Shown here: piece by piece, positions 16,182 through 25,520 of the stretch
How the letters are laid out: every line of letters starts with the position of its first letter
Position numbering within the stretch: position 1 is the stretch's first letter
Source: Enterococcus sp. 9E7_DIV0242
Lineage (GTDB): Bacteria > Bacillota > Bacilli > Lactobacillales > Enterococcaceae
Direction: 5' to 3'
DNA: 64,000 bases
NCBI RefSeq assembly: GCF_002140975.2
Contig: NZ_CP147247.1
Span: 3,535,001 to 3,599,000 of the forward strand
Program-made: the position numbers and the translations under genes
Notes under the pieces: generated by a model
What the model was told of the DNA's origin: nothing
Databases searched by the model: none
The model's input: the letters and a program-made list of their open reading frames with translations, nothing else

Positions 16182-17579
16182 ATGGAAAAAAATAAACTGG
16201 CTACAAGAAAGCTGCTACCATTGATTTTAAGTATGTCGTTACCACCGATAGTATCAATGGTCGTGCAGTCTTTATATAATATTGTTGATTCGATTTTTGT
16301 TGCAAAAATCAGCAATGAAGCATTGACGGCACTCTCTGTTGCATTTCCTGTGCAGAATCTGATTTTAGCTTTATCTGTTGGATTTGGTACAGGAGTAAAT
16401 GCGTATATTGCGAGAAAAATGGGCAATAAGGAAGTACGAGAGGCAGAACAGGCAGCTGTTCAAGGATTGATCCTTTCGTTTGTTCATTATCTAGTTATAG
16501 TGATTCTTGGCTTGCTTTTAGCAGAGCCGTTCATGAAACTATTTTCGAGCAATGAAGTGGTCATAAAGCTTAGTGGTGATTATACACTCATTATCATTCT
16601 TTTTAGTTTTGGTCAGAGTATTCAGATCACGATCGAAAAGATTTTGCAGGCGTGCGGCAATATGGTTGCACCTATGCTCTTTCAGCTGATCGGAGCAGTA
16701 ACAAATATTATTCTGGACCCAATCTTTATCTTTGGTTGGTTTGGTTTTCCAGCAATGGGGATTCAAGGTGCGGCGCTTGCCACGGTAGTGGGTCAGATTT
16801 TTGCTATGCTGGCAGCTATAAGTTCATTGGTGTTTCGCAAGCAAGTGCTGTCGATTTCTTTTCGAGGATTGAATTGGGATGGACGAATGCTCAGAGAAAT
16901 CTATTTCATAAGTATGCCATCATTCCTGATGTTGTCGATAGGTTCTGTCATGGTAAGTGGAATCAATCTGATCTTAAAAGGTATGTCTGAAATTGGTGTT
17001 GCGGTATTTGGGATTTATTACAAGCTGCAGTCCTTTGTCTATATGCCAATTAGCGGATTGGCTCAAGGTACCTTGCCTATATTGAGCTATAACTATGGCG
17101 CAAAAAATAAGGAGAGAGTATTAGAGACCCTGAAGCTTTCTTTCGTTCTATCAACGATTTTCAGTGTAGCTGGGTCGCTGCTATTTTTATTGCTTCCAAA
17201 GGAAATCATGGGGTTATTCACTACCGATGAAGCAGTGCTTTCTGTGGGAATCAGTATGTTGAGGATAATGAGCATGAGCTTTGTTTTCGGTGCTTTTAGT
17301 TATATTTTCGCTTCTTATTTTCAGGCAACAGGCAGCAACATTTTTTCTCTAAGCATCACTTTGCTGCGCCAACTCATATTGCTTTTACCCATTGCTTGGC
17401 TATTTAGCAAATTAATAGGAATCCATGGTGTTTGGCTTTCTTTCGTGTTGGCAGAAACTCTAGTGGCGGCTCTGGCTATCTATTTATTCAAGCTTGACTA
17501 TGCTCGGAAAGCCATTTATAAGAAAAAGGCAAGCGCTGATCAGAAGTTGCTATCTATGAATAAAGAATACCAAGAGTAA
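16182..17579 (+). CDS. MATE-family multidrug efflux transporter
   Basis: A protein of 465 residues with twelve hydrophobic helices in two similar halves, as in MATE/NorM-type cation-driven exporters. Family motifs include LPLILSMSLPPIVSMVVQSLYN near the N-terminus and GLAQGTLPILSYNYGAKNKE before the second half. It expels cationic drugs or dyes, but its substrate is not readable from sequence. AGGAGG is 7 bases before the ATG. It stands alone between a strong terminator and a gene-free stretch. Confidence 0.92.
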   Translation: MEKNKLATRKLLPLILSMSLPPIVSMVVQSLYNIVDSIFVAKISNEALTALSVAFPVQNLILALSVGFGTGVNAYIARKMGNKEVREAEQAAVQGLILSFVHYLVIVILGLLLAEPFMKLFSSNEVVIKLSGDYTLIIILFSFGQSIQITIEKILQACGNMVAPMLFQLIGAVTNIILDPIFIFGWFGFPAMGIQGAALATVVGQIFAMLAAISSLVFRKQVLSISFRGLNWDGRMLREIYFISMPSFLMLSIGSVMVSGINLILKGMSEIGVAVFGIYYKLQSFVYMPISGLAQGTLPILSYNYGAKNKERVLETLKLSFVLSTIFSVAGSLLFLLLPKEIMGLFTTDEAVLSVGISMLRIMSMSFVFGAFSYIFASYFQATGSNIFSLSITLLRQLILLLPIAWLFSKLIGIHGVWLSFVLAETLVAALAIYLFKLDYARKAIYKKKASADQKLLSMNKEYQE

Positions 17580-17880
17580 GCAGTAAAAAATAAGCTATTG
17601 TTGATTGACGATTTCTGACTAGTGAAAAAATGGAAAGGATAAAGCGTAAGAATAGGTAAAAATCTGTTCGCCTATTAGTGTGCAAAAAAAGAAAGAAAAT
17701 TTCTCTTTTTTAGGAAATAAGAACCAGATATGTGTGTATTTGATAAACTCTGAAGACCGTTTAGAATGGGATGAATAGCGAGTAGATCGCAAAATATAAG
17801 AAGAATTCGACTTTAGTCTGTTGTACAATGTGGTAGATTTTCCTATGATGAAGGTAACGAAAGAAAAGAGGGCAGGGAAG
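17580..17880. other. Gene-free stretch upstream of two-component operon
   Basis: It contains an A/T hairpin near 17686-17713 (AAAAAAGAAAG against TTTCTCTTTTTT) that may end the MATE transcript, and TACAAT at 17824-17829 as a possible -10 for the following operon. I see no gene here. Confidence 0.5.
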
Positions 17881-18579
17881 ATGAAAAAAGTATTGGTTAT
17901 TGATGATGATCGTGAGCTAAGAAGCCTGTTAAAGCAATGCTTGACTAAGGAAGGCTATCAAGTTAAAACTGCTGAGGATGGAGAAACAGGAATAGCACAC
18001 TCTCAGAACGAAGAATTTCAACTGATTATTCTAGATGTCATGTTACCTAAGCTGAACGGTTTCGAGGTGCTGCAGAAAATCAGGCAGTCTAGTGTAGTGC
18101 CTATTTTGATGCTGACAGCGAAGGAACATGAATCGGATAAAGTGTCTGGGCTGCGTTTGGGGGCCGATGATTATTTGACGAAACCTTTTAGTATTCAGGA
18201 ACTACTTGCACGTATCGAGTCACAGATTCGTCGCTCCACACAGTTTAGCCAGATGGAAGTCAAATCTCAAAATGCCCTGACAGTAGGACTTTTTCGAATA
18301 GAGCCTGCGCTTCATTCGATCAAAATCGGCGAAATAATGCTTGAACTGACGGAGTATGAATATCGGTTGCTGTATTTTTTCATGCAACATAAAAACCAGG
18401 TATTTACTAAGCAACAGCTATACCAACAGGTCTGGCAAGAGGAATATCTGGATTCAGATAACACGGTGATGGCATGTATTAGTAGACTTCGTTTGAAAAT
18501 CAGACAGGTAGATCCACAGCAGCAGCCTATAGAAACGGTGTGGGGTGTTGGCTATCGCTTCAAGGTAAAGGAGGCATAA
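17881..18579 (+). CDS. OmpR-family response regulator
   Basis: A protein of 232 residues: receiver domain (VLVIDDDRE; phospho-acceptor Asp52 in LIILDVMLP; Lys in LTKPF) and a C-terminal winged helix (TVMACISRLRLKI, VWGVGYRF). ATG 17881 follows AGGGCAGGGAAG; the upstream ATG at 17821 has no ribosome site. It forms one operon with the histidine kinase (4-base gap) and very probably the ABC transporter, the usual layout of antimicrobial-peptide sensing and detoxification modules. Confidence 0.93.
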   Translation: MKKVLVIDDDRELRSLLKQCLTKEGYQVKTAEDGETGIAHSQNEEFQLIILDVMLPKLNGFEVLQKIRQSSVVPILMLTAKEHESDKVSGLRLGADDYLTKPFSIQELLARIESQIRRSTQFSQMEVKSQNALTVGLFRIEPALHSIKIGEIMLELTEYEYRLLYFFMQHKNQVFTKQQLYQQVWQEEYLDSDNTVMACISRLRLKIRQVDPQQQPIETVWGVGYRFKVKEA

Positions 18580-18582
18580 AAC

Positions 18583-19524
18583 ATGTGGCAGTATATAAGT
18601 ATTGCTCTTTTTCTGTTTAGCGTGTCGATAGGATTGCATCATTTCGCTTATCGCAGAAAAATCAAGCACCAGTTGAATCGCATCAAGACCATCTTAGTTG
18701 AGTTATCGCATACGGAGCATTCACGGCAAAAAATTGTCTTACCACCTAAGGAGCCGTTGGCAGAAATCGGTTTTTCACTCAATCAGCTTCTTGCTGATAA
18801 AAATGACGAGATTTATGAATTGCGCCGTATTGAACAATCACAGCGTACCTTTTTGAACCATCTGGCTCATGATGTACGAACCCCTTTGACTTCGCTGATT
18901 GGTTATTTGGAAGCTTTTGAAAAAGGCTATTTAGAGAAAGAAAAACTGCAAGAATATTTACCCCTTGTGCTGAAAAAAGCGGAACAGTTAAAAACATTGA
19001 CGGATCAGTTGTTCTTCTGGTTTAAGCTGGAAGATAGTCAAGAAGCGTTCACAGATCCAGCTCTTTTGGAGACGCTTGATTTGAATGAGCTGACCAGAGA
19101 AATCACGATTCAGTGGCTACCGCAATTTGAACAACAAGGACTACATTATCATATAGAGATCGGAGAAGAGCCGCTGCTGTTTAAAATAGATCCAGTGGCT
19201 TATACGCGAATCGTTGAGAATTTGCTGAACAATTGTCTGTTACATAGTCAGGCAAGCTGTCTCTCTCTCAGCTTGAACGCGGAATCAGAGGGAATTAGAT
19301 TAAAAATCGCCGATGATGGTATTGGGATTTCCAAAAAGGATATGCCTTTCATTTTTCAAAAGCTGTATCGTTGCGACCCGGCGCGCGCTCAAACGGGCTC
19401 AGGATTGGGGCTTGCGATTACCAAAGAGTTGGTGCGGCGCTTTGGTGGTAGTATTACGGCAATAAGTGAAGGTCAAGGCTGCGTCTTCGAAATCTATCTC
19501 CCTAGTAGCAAACACTCCTCTTAA
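18583..19524 (+). CDS. Histidine kinase with minimal sensor
   Basis: A protein of 313 residues with a single N-terminal membrane helix, a short linker, the HisKA domain (LNHLAHDVRTPLTS, His96) and a complete HATPase domain (NLLNN, DDGIGI, GSGLGLAI). There is no extracellular domain, so the signal is probably sensed in the membrane or through the ABC transporter next door, as in kinases of lantibiotic or bacitracin defence systems. The partner is the regulator 4 bases upstream. Confidence 0.92.
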   Translation: MWQYISIALFLFSVSIGLHHFAYRRKIKHQLNRIKTILVELSHTEHSRQKIVLPPKEPLAEIGFSLNQLLADKNDEIYELRRIEQSQRTFLNHLAHDVRTPLTSLIGYLEAFEKGYLEKEKLQEYLPLVLKKAEQLKTLTDQLFFWFKLEDSQEAFTDPALLETLDLNELTREITIQWLPQFEQQGLHYHIEIGEEPLLFKIDPVAYTRIVENLLNNCLLHSQASCLSLSLNAESEGIRLKIADDGIGISKKDMPFIFQKLYRCDPARAQTGSGLGLAITKELVRRFGGSITAISEGQGCVFEIYLPSSKHSS

Positions 19525-19611
19525 GTAATGTCAGACTCTACTATGATTTGAGTAAGAACTCTGTAAGATTTGGCTGTTATGCTTGGATTATCAGGAAAGG
19601 AGTGACGAAGT

Positions 19612-20550
19612 ATGTCAAAATGGATGATTCAAACGAAGGCGCTGACGAAAGAAATCAATGGGCAAACGATTTTGGATCATATAGCGATTCATATGCCTGT
19701 CGGAAAAATTTACGGACTTCTTGGACCGAATGGTGCGGGCAAAACAACCTTGATGAAGCTGATTTTAGGCTTACAAAAACCATCGTCTGGTGCTATCTAT
19801 TTCATGGAAGACAGATTGTCAGAGAAGAGTACGGAAATTTACACGCGCTCCGGATCGATGATCGAAGAACCAGCATTTTATGGAAATCTAACAGCTGCGG
19901 AAAATCTCGCGATACTCGCGGAAATGCGTGGGGTCACACGTTATCGGGCAATTGAGACAGCCTTGGAGGATGCCCGCTTGGATACTGCCGAAAAAAAGAA
20001 ATTCAAGAATTTCTCAATGGGGATGAAACAGCGCCTGGGGATTGCGGCAGCATTACTCCATGAGCCAGAGCTATTGATATTGGATGAGCCGATCAACGGT
20101 CTTGATCCGATGGGCATCAAAGAAATCAGAGAGCTACTGCTGTTCTTAAACGAGAAGCATGGAACGACGATTTTGATTTCCAGTCATATTTTATCTGAAA
20201 TCGAGCAGATGGTCGATACGATCGGTTTTCTAAATAAGGGACGGCTGGTCGAAGAGGTCAGCTTGCAAGAATTACGAGATAGAAATCGAGACTTTATTCG
20301 CGTACGGGTTGATGATGTGAAACAGGCAAGTTTTTTGTTGGAGGAAAAGCTGGATCTAACAGACTTTGAAGTTTCAGAAGACGAGTATCTACACATTTAT
20401 AGTAAGACTTTAGCTGCCGGGAAAATGGCGGAGTGTTTTGTGAAGGCGGGGATCCTTGTCTCCGAAATTTCGAATCAGACCTTTCATTTGGAGGAATACT
20501 TTGGTCAGTTGGTAGGAGGTGAAGGCAATGCTCTCCACAATAAAAATTGA
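19612..20550 (+). CDS. ABC transporter ATP-binding protein (lantibiotic-protection type)
   Basis: A protein of 312 residues. It has Walker A GPNGAGKTT, a signature FSMGMKQRLG, Walker B LLILDEP and the H-loop SSHIL, with a C-terminal extension of about 90 residues. The sequence is closest in feel to BcrA/lantibiotic immunity ATPases. It energises the permease encoded next; the genes overlap by 23 bases. Location behind a two-component system suggests induction by a membrane-active peptide. Confidence 0.9.
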   Translation: MSKWMIQTKALTKEINGQTILDHIAIHMPVGKIYGLLGPNGAGKTTLMKLILGLQKPSSGAIYFMEDRLSEKSTEIYTRSGSMIEEPAFYGNLTAAENLAILAEMRGVTRYRAIETALEDARLDTAEKKKFKNFSMGMKQRLGIAAALLHEPELLILDEPINGLDPMGIKEIRELLLFLNEKHGTTILISSHILSEIEQMVDTIGFLNKGRLVEEVSLQELRDRNRDFIRVRVDDVKQASFLLEEKLDLTDFEVSEDEYLHIYSKTLAAGKMAECFVKAGILVSEISNQTFHLEEYFGQLVGGEGNALHNKN

Positions 20551-21253
20551 ATGTTTAAAGCTGCGACGTTGTTCGCTGGTTTTGGTTTGCTTGTCTGGCA
20601 GTTTTTTATTTACGCTTTTAGCAGTGATGAAAGATGTTTTACGCAGTGGACCAGTACAACAAGTGCCACAAAGTGTCTGGATAACTGAAAATATGATGAT
20701 CAACAATTTTATGGTTACTTTCTTTTTGAGTACGATGTTGTTAGGGTATTTGATCCACAGAGAATATGAAGAACGGACAATAAAAAATTTGCTGGTGACA
20801 GGTGTCTCGAGAGAAAAGATTCTGTTTAGCAAACTAATCGTCTGGTTGGTCCTGCACTTTTTCATGTATTTAGTGGCTAGTCTAGTCGTATACTTAGGCT
20901 ATCGCTCTATTTTCGAAACACAAGAGTTTGCTTTTCTCGATATCTTAGGAAAATTCATGTTGTCAGCCGGAACAGCAGCAGTGGTCATGCTGCCGCTGGC
21001 TTGGGTAGGGATAAAACAAAAACAATTATTCTATCCAACGATATTATTTGGGATTCTGATTGCTGTTTTAGCTGTGACAGGAATCACGTTTCCAGATAGA
21101 TGGCCGGTCATAGTTCCATGGTCCGCTGCGTTTGCATTATCATCAATGGAACTTGGGGCAACGGAACAGACGATTGCCCTCGTATCGGTGGGAGGAACAG
21201 GGATTATCGGCTTATTGCTGATGTTCTTTAGCTTTAAGCGGCAAGAGATATAA
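20528..21253 (+). CDS. ABC-2 type permease (lantibiotic-protection type)
   Basis: A protein of 241 residues with six predicted membrane helices and the motif HREYEERTIKNLLVTGVSREKI seen in bacitracin/lantibiotic immunity permeases. ATG 20528 is 8 bases after AGGAGG (20514); the upstream GTG 20519 overlaps that site. It works with the ATPase encoded just upstream. It lies at the end of the regulator-kinase-transporter operon. Confidence 0.87.
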   Translation: MLSTIKIECLKLRRCSLVLVCLSGSFLFTLLAVMKDVLRSGPVQQVPQSVWITENMMINNFMVTFFLSTMLLGYLIHREYEERTIKNLLVTGVSREKILFSKLIVWLVLHFFMYLVASLVVYLGYRSIFETQEFAFLDILGKFMLSAGTAAVVMLPLAWVGIKQKQLFYPTILFGILIAVLAVTGITFPDRWPVIVPWSAAFALSSMELGATEQTIALVSVGGTGIIGLLLMFFSFKRQEI

Positions 21254-21268
21254 CGTAGGAAGCGAAGA

Positions 21269-21306
21269 GCAAGACAATCATTCAGCGTGATTGTCCTGCT
21301 TTTTTT
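21269..21306 (+). terminator. Terminator of two-component/ABC operon
   Basis: GACAATCA(TTCAGCG)TGATTGTC inside a GCA/TGC outer pair, followed by TTTTTTTG. Confidence 0.88.
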
Positions 21307-21405
21307 GTTTAAAGAGTATGAAATTGGAGAGAGACAAATCCGACAGTACGAACCTTAGACAGGAGTTCAGTCACTAGCTTTTAGCGCGTACACAGTTTTT
21401 CTGAC

Positions 21406-23322
21406 TCAATGTGTTCTGATTTTTGAATGAATAAAACGCCGAAATTCTTCGAAGGTTGCAATATGTTTGAGTTCAGAATAGATTTCAGGAGAATCAAATA
21501 AAGAAATCAACGCTTCATAAATATCAGCAAACAATTGCCGATCCAAATCGTTGATAGCGGCAAGCAAGACGATGTGAACTCTTCGTCCGTTCCAATCGAT
21601 GCCGCTACTTGAAAGCAGAACACCGATTGTTGTTTTATTGGCATCCATATAAACAGAATGAGGGATAGCAATTGATTCAAAGGCAGTAGAAGACGCATTT
21701 TCCCGTTCAAGAACATGTCCATAGAATTCAGAGGTTACGATCCCATCTTCTTCCAGTTTCGCACACATTTCCCTAAGTAGTTCATCTCGCTCTTTCTGTT
21801 TATTTGGGATAAAGAAAAACGCTTCATCGAAATATGCGTCGAAATTTTTACTTAAAATTTGCTTTTTTTGGTTCAAACGAATGTTTGCGACTTCTGATAC
21901 CAATGCTAATCGTTGCTCTTCTGTGTAGAACGGCGCAACGTTGATAACTTTATAGCGCTCGTTTTTTGGTACTGGGATTGTGCTTATCAGCAATTCAAAG
22001 ATCAAGTCTTCAATCGCTGAAAATTGTGAAACGACAGCTTTGATGTTCAGCTCATTACCAAACTGCTGAGAGAGCTTCGCATACAGTTTTTCATCCAGTC
22101 CCATATATTTAGGGCATAGGACTACAGCTTTGATTTTAGAAAAATTTCGTTTTTGTCCCTCCAGTTCTGCACCGATATGTAAAGCAATATAAGCACTTTC
22201 ATCTTCGTTGATCGTAATGTCAAATCGCTCACTCAGACGGAGGGAAACAAAAATCGCAATATCATAAACGATTGGGTACTCCTTTTTCAACGAATGCAGC
22301 ATTGGATTTTTCAAATAGGACCCTTGCTTGGCTCTGGAAAAAAGCCCACTCAAATGCAAAGCGAAAGGAACCATAAAGCTCTCACTATTCAAGCTGATTC
22401 CAAAGGTTCGATGCACATTTAGAAGGACTGATTCCATGGCGGTAAGGATTTCAGCTCCGGCAATGTTTTCCAGTTCTTTCAAATTATTGGATGGAATGTA
22501 ATTGACATTTGCCTGAAACAGCATATGAATTTCTTCTTTTTCCAGTTCATTCAAGGTGAGCTGGAAATTTTTTTCGATTTCTTCAATCAAACGAGTGACG
22601 AGCATCGCTTTATCCTTTCGAAGCCATGAGCTGAACCAATCGCGCGAAATCAAGGATTGCCCATTTCGAACCGATTCAACAAGAATCAATAAATGTAATA
22701 AAAGGTTCATAAAAGCGAACTCATTGATGTGATAGTTCGATTCTTTCATGACCAATTGGATGATCGTAGATAGCTGCAACACATCAGCCGGTTTAAAATT
22801 TTGCTCAAGGATTTCCTGATCCATGAACTGGTAAGGCATTTCTTCAAAAATAATATAAGAAATCAGCCGGCGCTTTTCCTTCTCCTCACCTAGGATCAAG
22901 ATACAGTCATTTTTGATCGCAAATTTCACCTTGTACTTTTCAAAGGTCTTATTCATTCGTGATAGATCGGCTTTCAACGTGGAATAACTGATGAATAGCT
23001 CTTCTGCCGTATCAAAAGTATCAAGCTCAGCATTTTCGATCAGTAGTTTTTTTATAATATAAAAAGCACGTTCCTTATAGGTTTGCGGGAGGATTACCTG
23101 TTCCTCTTCAGCGTTTAGAAGCGTTCGAGCTATCTGTGGATCGATCATATACCCTGAATTAGACGAGAATATAACAGGTTGACTGCTTATTTTATTTAAA
23201 TCAGCCACATAGCTTTTGACTGTTCGGACGGAAATATCCAGCGTTTGTGCCAATAATCGGGAAGACAGCGGTTGATCCTGCTGAAGCAGGAGATTGAGTA
23301 GTTGCTCCTGTTTTTCTTTCAT
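21406..23322 (-). CDS. LicR-type PTS-regulated transcriptional regulator
   Basis: A protein of 638 residues with N-terminal helix-turn-helix domains (LSSRLLAQTLDISVRTVKSY), two PRD domains, a IIB-like segment (VVLCPKYMG) and a C-terminal IIA domain with the active-site-like His in ESIAIPHSVYM. Divergent from PTS operon 2, so it is the obvious regulator of that operon. It is a paralogue of the regulator at 14125. A shared 190-base intergenic region holds a cre-like site and a palindrome. Confidence 0.9.
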   Translation of the reverse strand: MKEKQEQLLNLLLQQDQPLSSRLLAQTLDISVRTVKSYVADLNKISSQPVIFSSNSGYMIDPQIARTLLNAEEEQVILPQTYKERAFYIIKKLLIENAELDTFDTAEELFISYSTLKADLSRMNKTFEKYKVKFAIKNDCILILGEEKEKRRLISYIIFEEMPYQFMDQEILEQNFKPADVLQLSTIIQLVMKESNYHINEFAFMNLLLHLLILVESVRNGQSLISRDWFSSWLRKDKAMLVTRLIEEIEKNFQLTLNELEKEEIHMLFQANVNYIPSNNLKELENIAGAEILTAMESVLLNVHRTFGISLNSESFMVPFALHLSGLFSRAKQGSYLKNPMLHSLKKEYPIVYDIAIFVSLRLSERFDITINEDESAYIALHIGAELEGQKRNFSKIKAVVLCPKYMGLDEKLYAKLSQQFGNELNIKAVVSQFSAIEDLIFELLISTIPVPKNERYKVINVAPFYTEEQRLALVSEVANIRLNQKKQILSKNFDAYFDEAFFFIPNKQKERDELLREMCAKLEEDGIVTSEFYGHVLERENASSTAFESIAIPHSVYMDANKTTIGVLLSSSGIDWNGRRVHIVLLAAINDLDRQLFADIYEALISLFDSPEIYSELKHIATFEEFRRFIHSKIRTH

Positions 23323-23369
23323 CTTAGACGATCCCTTTCTATGTATATCTACACTTAGTATAAAGGTTG

Positions 23370-23405
23370 TGAAAACGATTTTAAATAGAAATTTGCACCG
23401 GTGCA
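23370..23405. promoter_or_regulatory. cre-like site and GC-rich palindrome between divergent genes
   Basis: TGAAAACGATTTTA (23370-23383) matches the 14-base cre consensus with one mismatch. TGCACCGGTGCA (23394-23405) is a perfect 12-base palindrome followed by GTGCAAC, which repeats one arm. The palindrome stands out in AT-rich surroundings and is a candidate operator for the divergent LicR-type regulator. Confidence 0.55.
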
Positions 23406-23518
23406 GTGCAACTATTCAGTTGAGATAAATAGCTGAAAACGGAATAATCAAGGCAGACAAAGCGACTGGCAGACAAAAGAAACTGGCAGTACAAAAAAAC
23501 ATTCTGGAGGTTATGAAA

Positions 23519-23833
23519 ATGGAAACAATCAATATGCTGTTGTGTTGTGGGGCTGGGATGTCCAGCGGGTTCTTAGCTCAGAAAACAAGAAAGGCTGCTA
23601 AAAAAAGAGGGATTTCCGGATCGATCGATGCACGGAGTGAAAGTGAGGCTGCCCAGTATCTAGATGCTATCGACATTTTACTGTTGGGTCCTCATTATGC
23701 ATCATTCAAAGAAGAAATGACGCAGCAGGCAGCACCACATAAGGTTGTAGTAGATGTGATTCCACAGAATATTTACGGCATGCTAGACGGTGAAGGACTA
23801 CTGGATTTCGCAATAAGCAAACTAAGTAAGTAA
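23519..23833 (+). CDS. PTS cellobiose-type IIB component
   Basis: A protein of 104 residues, with NMLLCCGAGMSSGFLAQ at the start; Cys10 is the phosphorylation site. ATG 23519 is 8 bases after GGAGG, while the ATG at 23513 is too close to it. First gene of PTS operon 2. It accepts phosphate from the IIA at 25154 and passes it to the sugar bound by IIC. Confidence 0.92.
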   Translation: METINMLLCCGAGMSSGFLAQKTRKAAKKRGISGSIDARSESEAAQYLDAIDILLLGPHYASFKEEMTQQAAPHKVVVDVIPQNIYGMLDGEGLLDFAISKLSK

Positions 23834-23854
23834 AAAACGAAGGGAGTAATAAAC

Positions 23855-25132
23855 ATGAAAAAATTCATGGACTGGCTGGCGAATTCCTTTGCGCCGAAAG
23901 CCAAAATTTTGACACAAAAGCCAGCGATAGCTGGGCTGTCAAGTGCAATGCAGAAGCTGATCCCCTTTATCATGACAGGATCGATCGTCTTCTTTTACAA
24001 TGTGTTTCGCTCTTATTTACCTTCATTGCCTGATTTAGGCAATATCTCTAATTATTCTTTTGGGATGATTGGTCTGATTGCGGCCTTCATGGTAGCCAAT
24101 CAGTATATGGAAAAATTCAAACACCCGAACTACTCAATTACCGCTGGGATCGTCTCTGTTTGTTCGCTAATGATGTTTCTTCATCCAGTCGGTGCAGAAG
24201 AAGGCGTTTATGATATGGGACGGGTCGGTCCTACAGGGATTCTGATTGGTGTAATTACAGGCGCAGTAGTCAGTGTGATTTTCCATTATTTCAGTAAATT
24301 AAAGCTACTACAAAACAGTGAATTGCCAGATTTTGTTGTTGAATGGATCAACAATATCATTCCTATTTTCCTGAGCTTGGCACTATGGTCAACATTGATT
24401 TTCGGCTTGAAGATCGATATTTTCCAAGTAATTATTGGTTTGTTTGAACCTATTCAGAATTTTGGACAATCGTTACCGGGCTTGATTTTACTGGTTTTGA
24501 TTCCGGCGTTCTTTTATTCTATGGGGATTTCTACATGGTTGTGGTCAGCGATTCAAAATCCGATTTTCATTGCGGGTATTGCTGCTAATACATTGGCTTT
24601 ACAACAAGGAACAGACCCGATGAATATCGTAACGAATGAAACGGTTTATAGTATTGGTCTAATTATGATGGGCGGAACGGGTGCGACGCTAGGCTTGAAT
24701 CTCTTGATGTGTTTCTCTAAAGCAAAAAAATTAAAAACCTTAGGGCGAATTTGTATCGGACCATCTATTTTTAATATCAATGAACCAATTGTGTTCAGTA
24801 CACCAGTTGTAATGAACCCGCTGTTGATGATGCCGATGTGGATCAATTCGATCGTGGGCAGCTGTGTGATTTGGTTTGCTATGCGAGGTGGATTGTTAAA
24901 TATACCAGCAGAGTTGATGCAGCTGGCGCAAATTCCAGCACCGATTTCAAGTGTGATTTTGACGAAGGATTTCCGTGCAATTCTTTGGTATGTCGTGTTG
25001 TTTGCGATATATATGGGCATCTGGTATCCGTTCTTCAAGGTTTATGAAAAAGAAGTGATCGCTGAAGAAGAAAAAGCGGAAAAAGCAGTACAACAACCGG
25101 AATCAGTGGTCGGAGCAGAAGTGGTTTCTTAA
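23855..25132 (+). CDS. PTS cellobiose-type IIC permease
   Basis: A protein of 425 residues, polytopic, lactose/cellobiose IIC family (FYSMGISTWLWSAIQNPIF and the substrate-site loop FNINEPIVFSTPVVMNP with its Glu). It imports a beta-glucoside with the flanking IIB and IIA. The family's usual GIHD motif is changed to GIST here, unlike the operon 1 permease, which may mean a different sugar preference. Confidence 0.92.
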   Translation: MKKFMDWLANSFAPKAKILTQKPAIAGLSSAMQKLIPFIMTGSIVFFYNVFRSYLPSLPDLGNISNYSFGMIGLIAAFMVANQYMEKFKHPNYSITAGIVSVCSLMMFLHPVGAEEGVYDMGRVGPTGILIGVITGAVVSVIFHYFSKLKLLQNSELPDFVVEWINNIIPIFLSLALWSTLIFGLKIDIFQVIIGLFEPIQNFGQSLPGLILLVLIPAFFYSMGISTWLWSAIQNPIFIAGIAANTLALQQGTDPMNIVTNETVYSIGLIMMGGTGATLGLNLLMCFSKAKKLKTLGRICIGPSIFNINEPIVFSTPVVMNPLLMMPMWINSIVGSCVIWFAMRGGLLNIPAELMQLAQIPAPISSVILTKDFRAILWYVVLFAIYMGIWYPFFKVYEKEVIAEEEKAEKAVQQPESVVGAEVVS

Positions 25133-25153
25133 AAAAATGAGGTGAAAAGCAGA

Positions 25154-25495
25154 ATGGAAAATGAGCGATTTGAAGAAGTGGAAAATGAACTGATTCCTGT
25201 AGCAATGCAGATTATCCTTCATGCAGGAAACGGCAGAACAAAAGCACAGGAAGCCATTAAACATGCGAAAGTAAAAGAGTTTGAAGCGGCTAGAGTCTGT
25301 TTGAAAGAGGCTAAGGACAACATTGTACTGGCCCATAAATCGCAGACAGCAGTTATTCAAAAGGAAGCAGCGGGCATGAGCTACGCGCCGTGTCTATTGT
25401 TTACACATGCGCAGGATCATTTGATGACGATTTCAAGTGAAGTCAGTATGACGAGAGATTTGATTGATCTATTTGAACTGGCGCTGACACAGTAA
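25154..25495 (+). CDS. PTS lactose/cellobiose-family IIA component
   Basis: A protein of 113 residues with the canonical phosphorylation motif THAQDHLMT, all alpha-helical. ATG 25154 with GAGGTG upstream is preferred to the GTG at 25142, which is part of the ribosome site. Completes the IIB-IIC-IIA set of operon 2. The following lipoprotein gene begins 25 bases on. Confidence 0.9.
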   Translation: MENERFEEVENELIPVAMQIILHAGNGRTKAQEAIKHAKVKEFEAARVCLKEAKDNIVLAHKSQTAVIQKEAAGMSYAPCLLFTHAQDHLMTISSEVSMTRDLIDLFELALTQ

Positions 25496-25520
25496 AGGGG
25501 AAGACGAAGGGGTACTAAAA

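Noticed and set aside
19548..19955. A 135-codon forward ORF overlapping the start of the ABC ATPase
   Set aside because: Different frame from the ATPase, which has clear Walker motifs and its own ribosome site.
20410..20865. A 151-codon minus-strand ORF over the ABC transporter genes
   Set aside because: Lies opposite the conserved ATPase end and permease start; no ribosome site.
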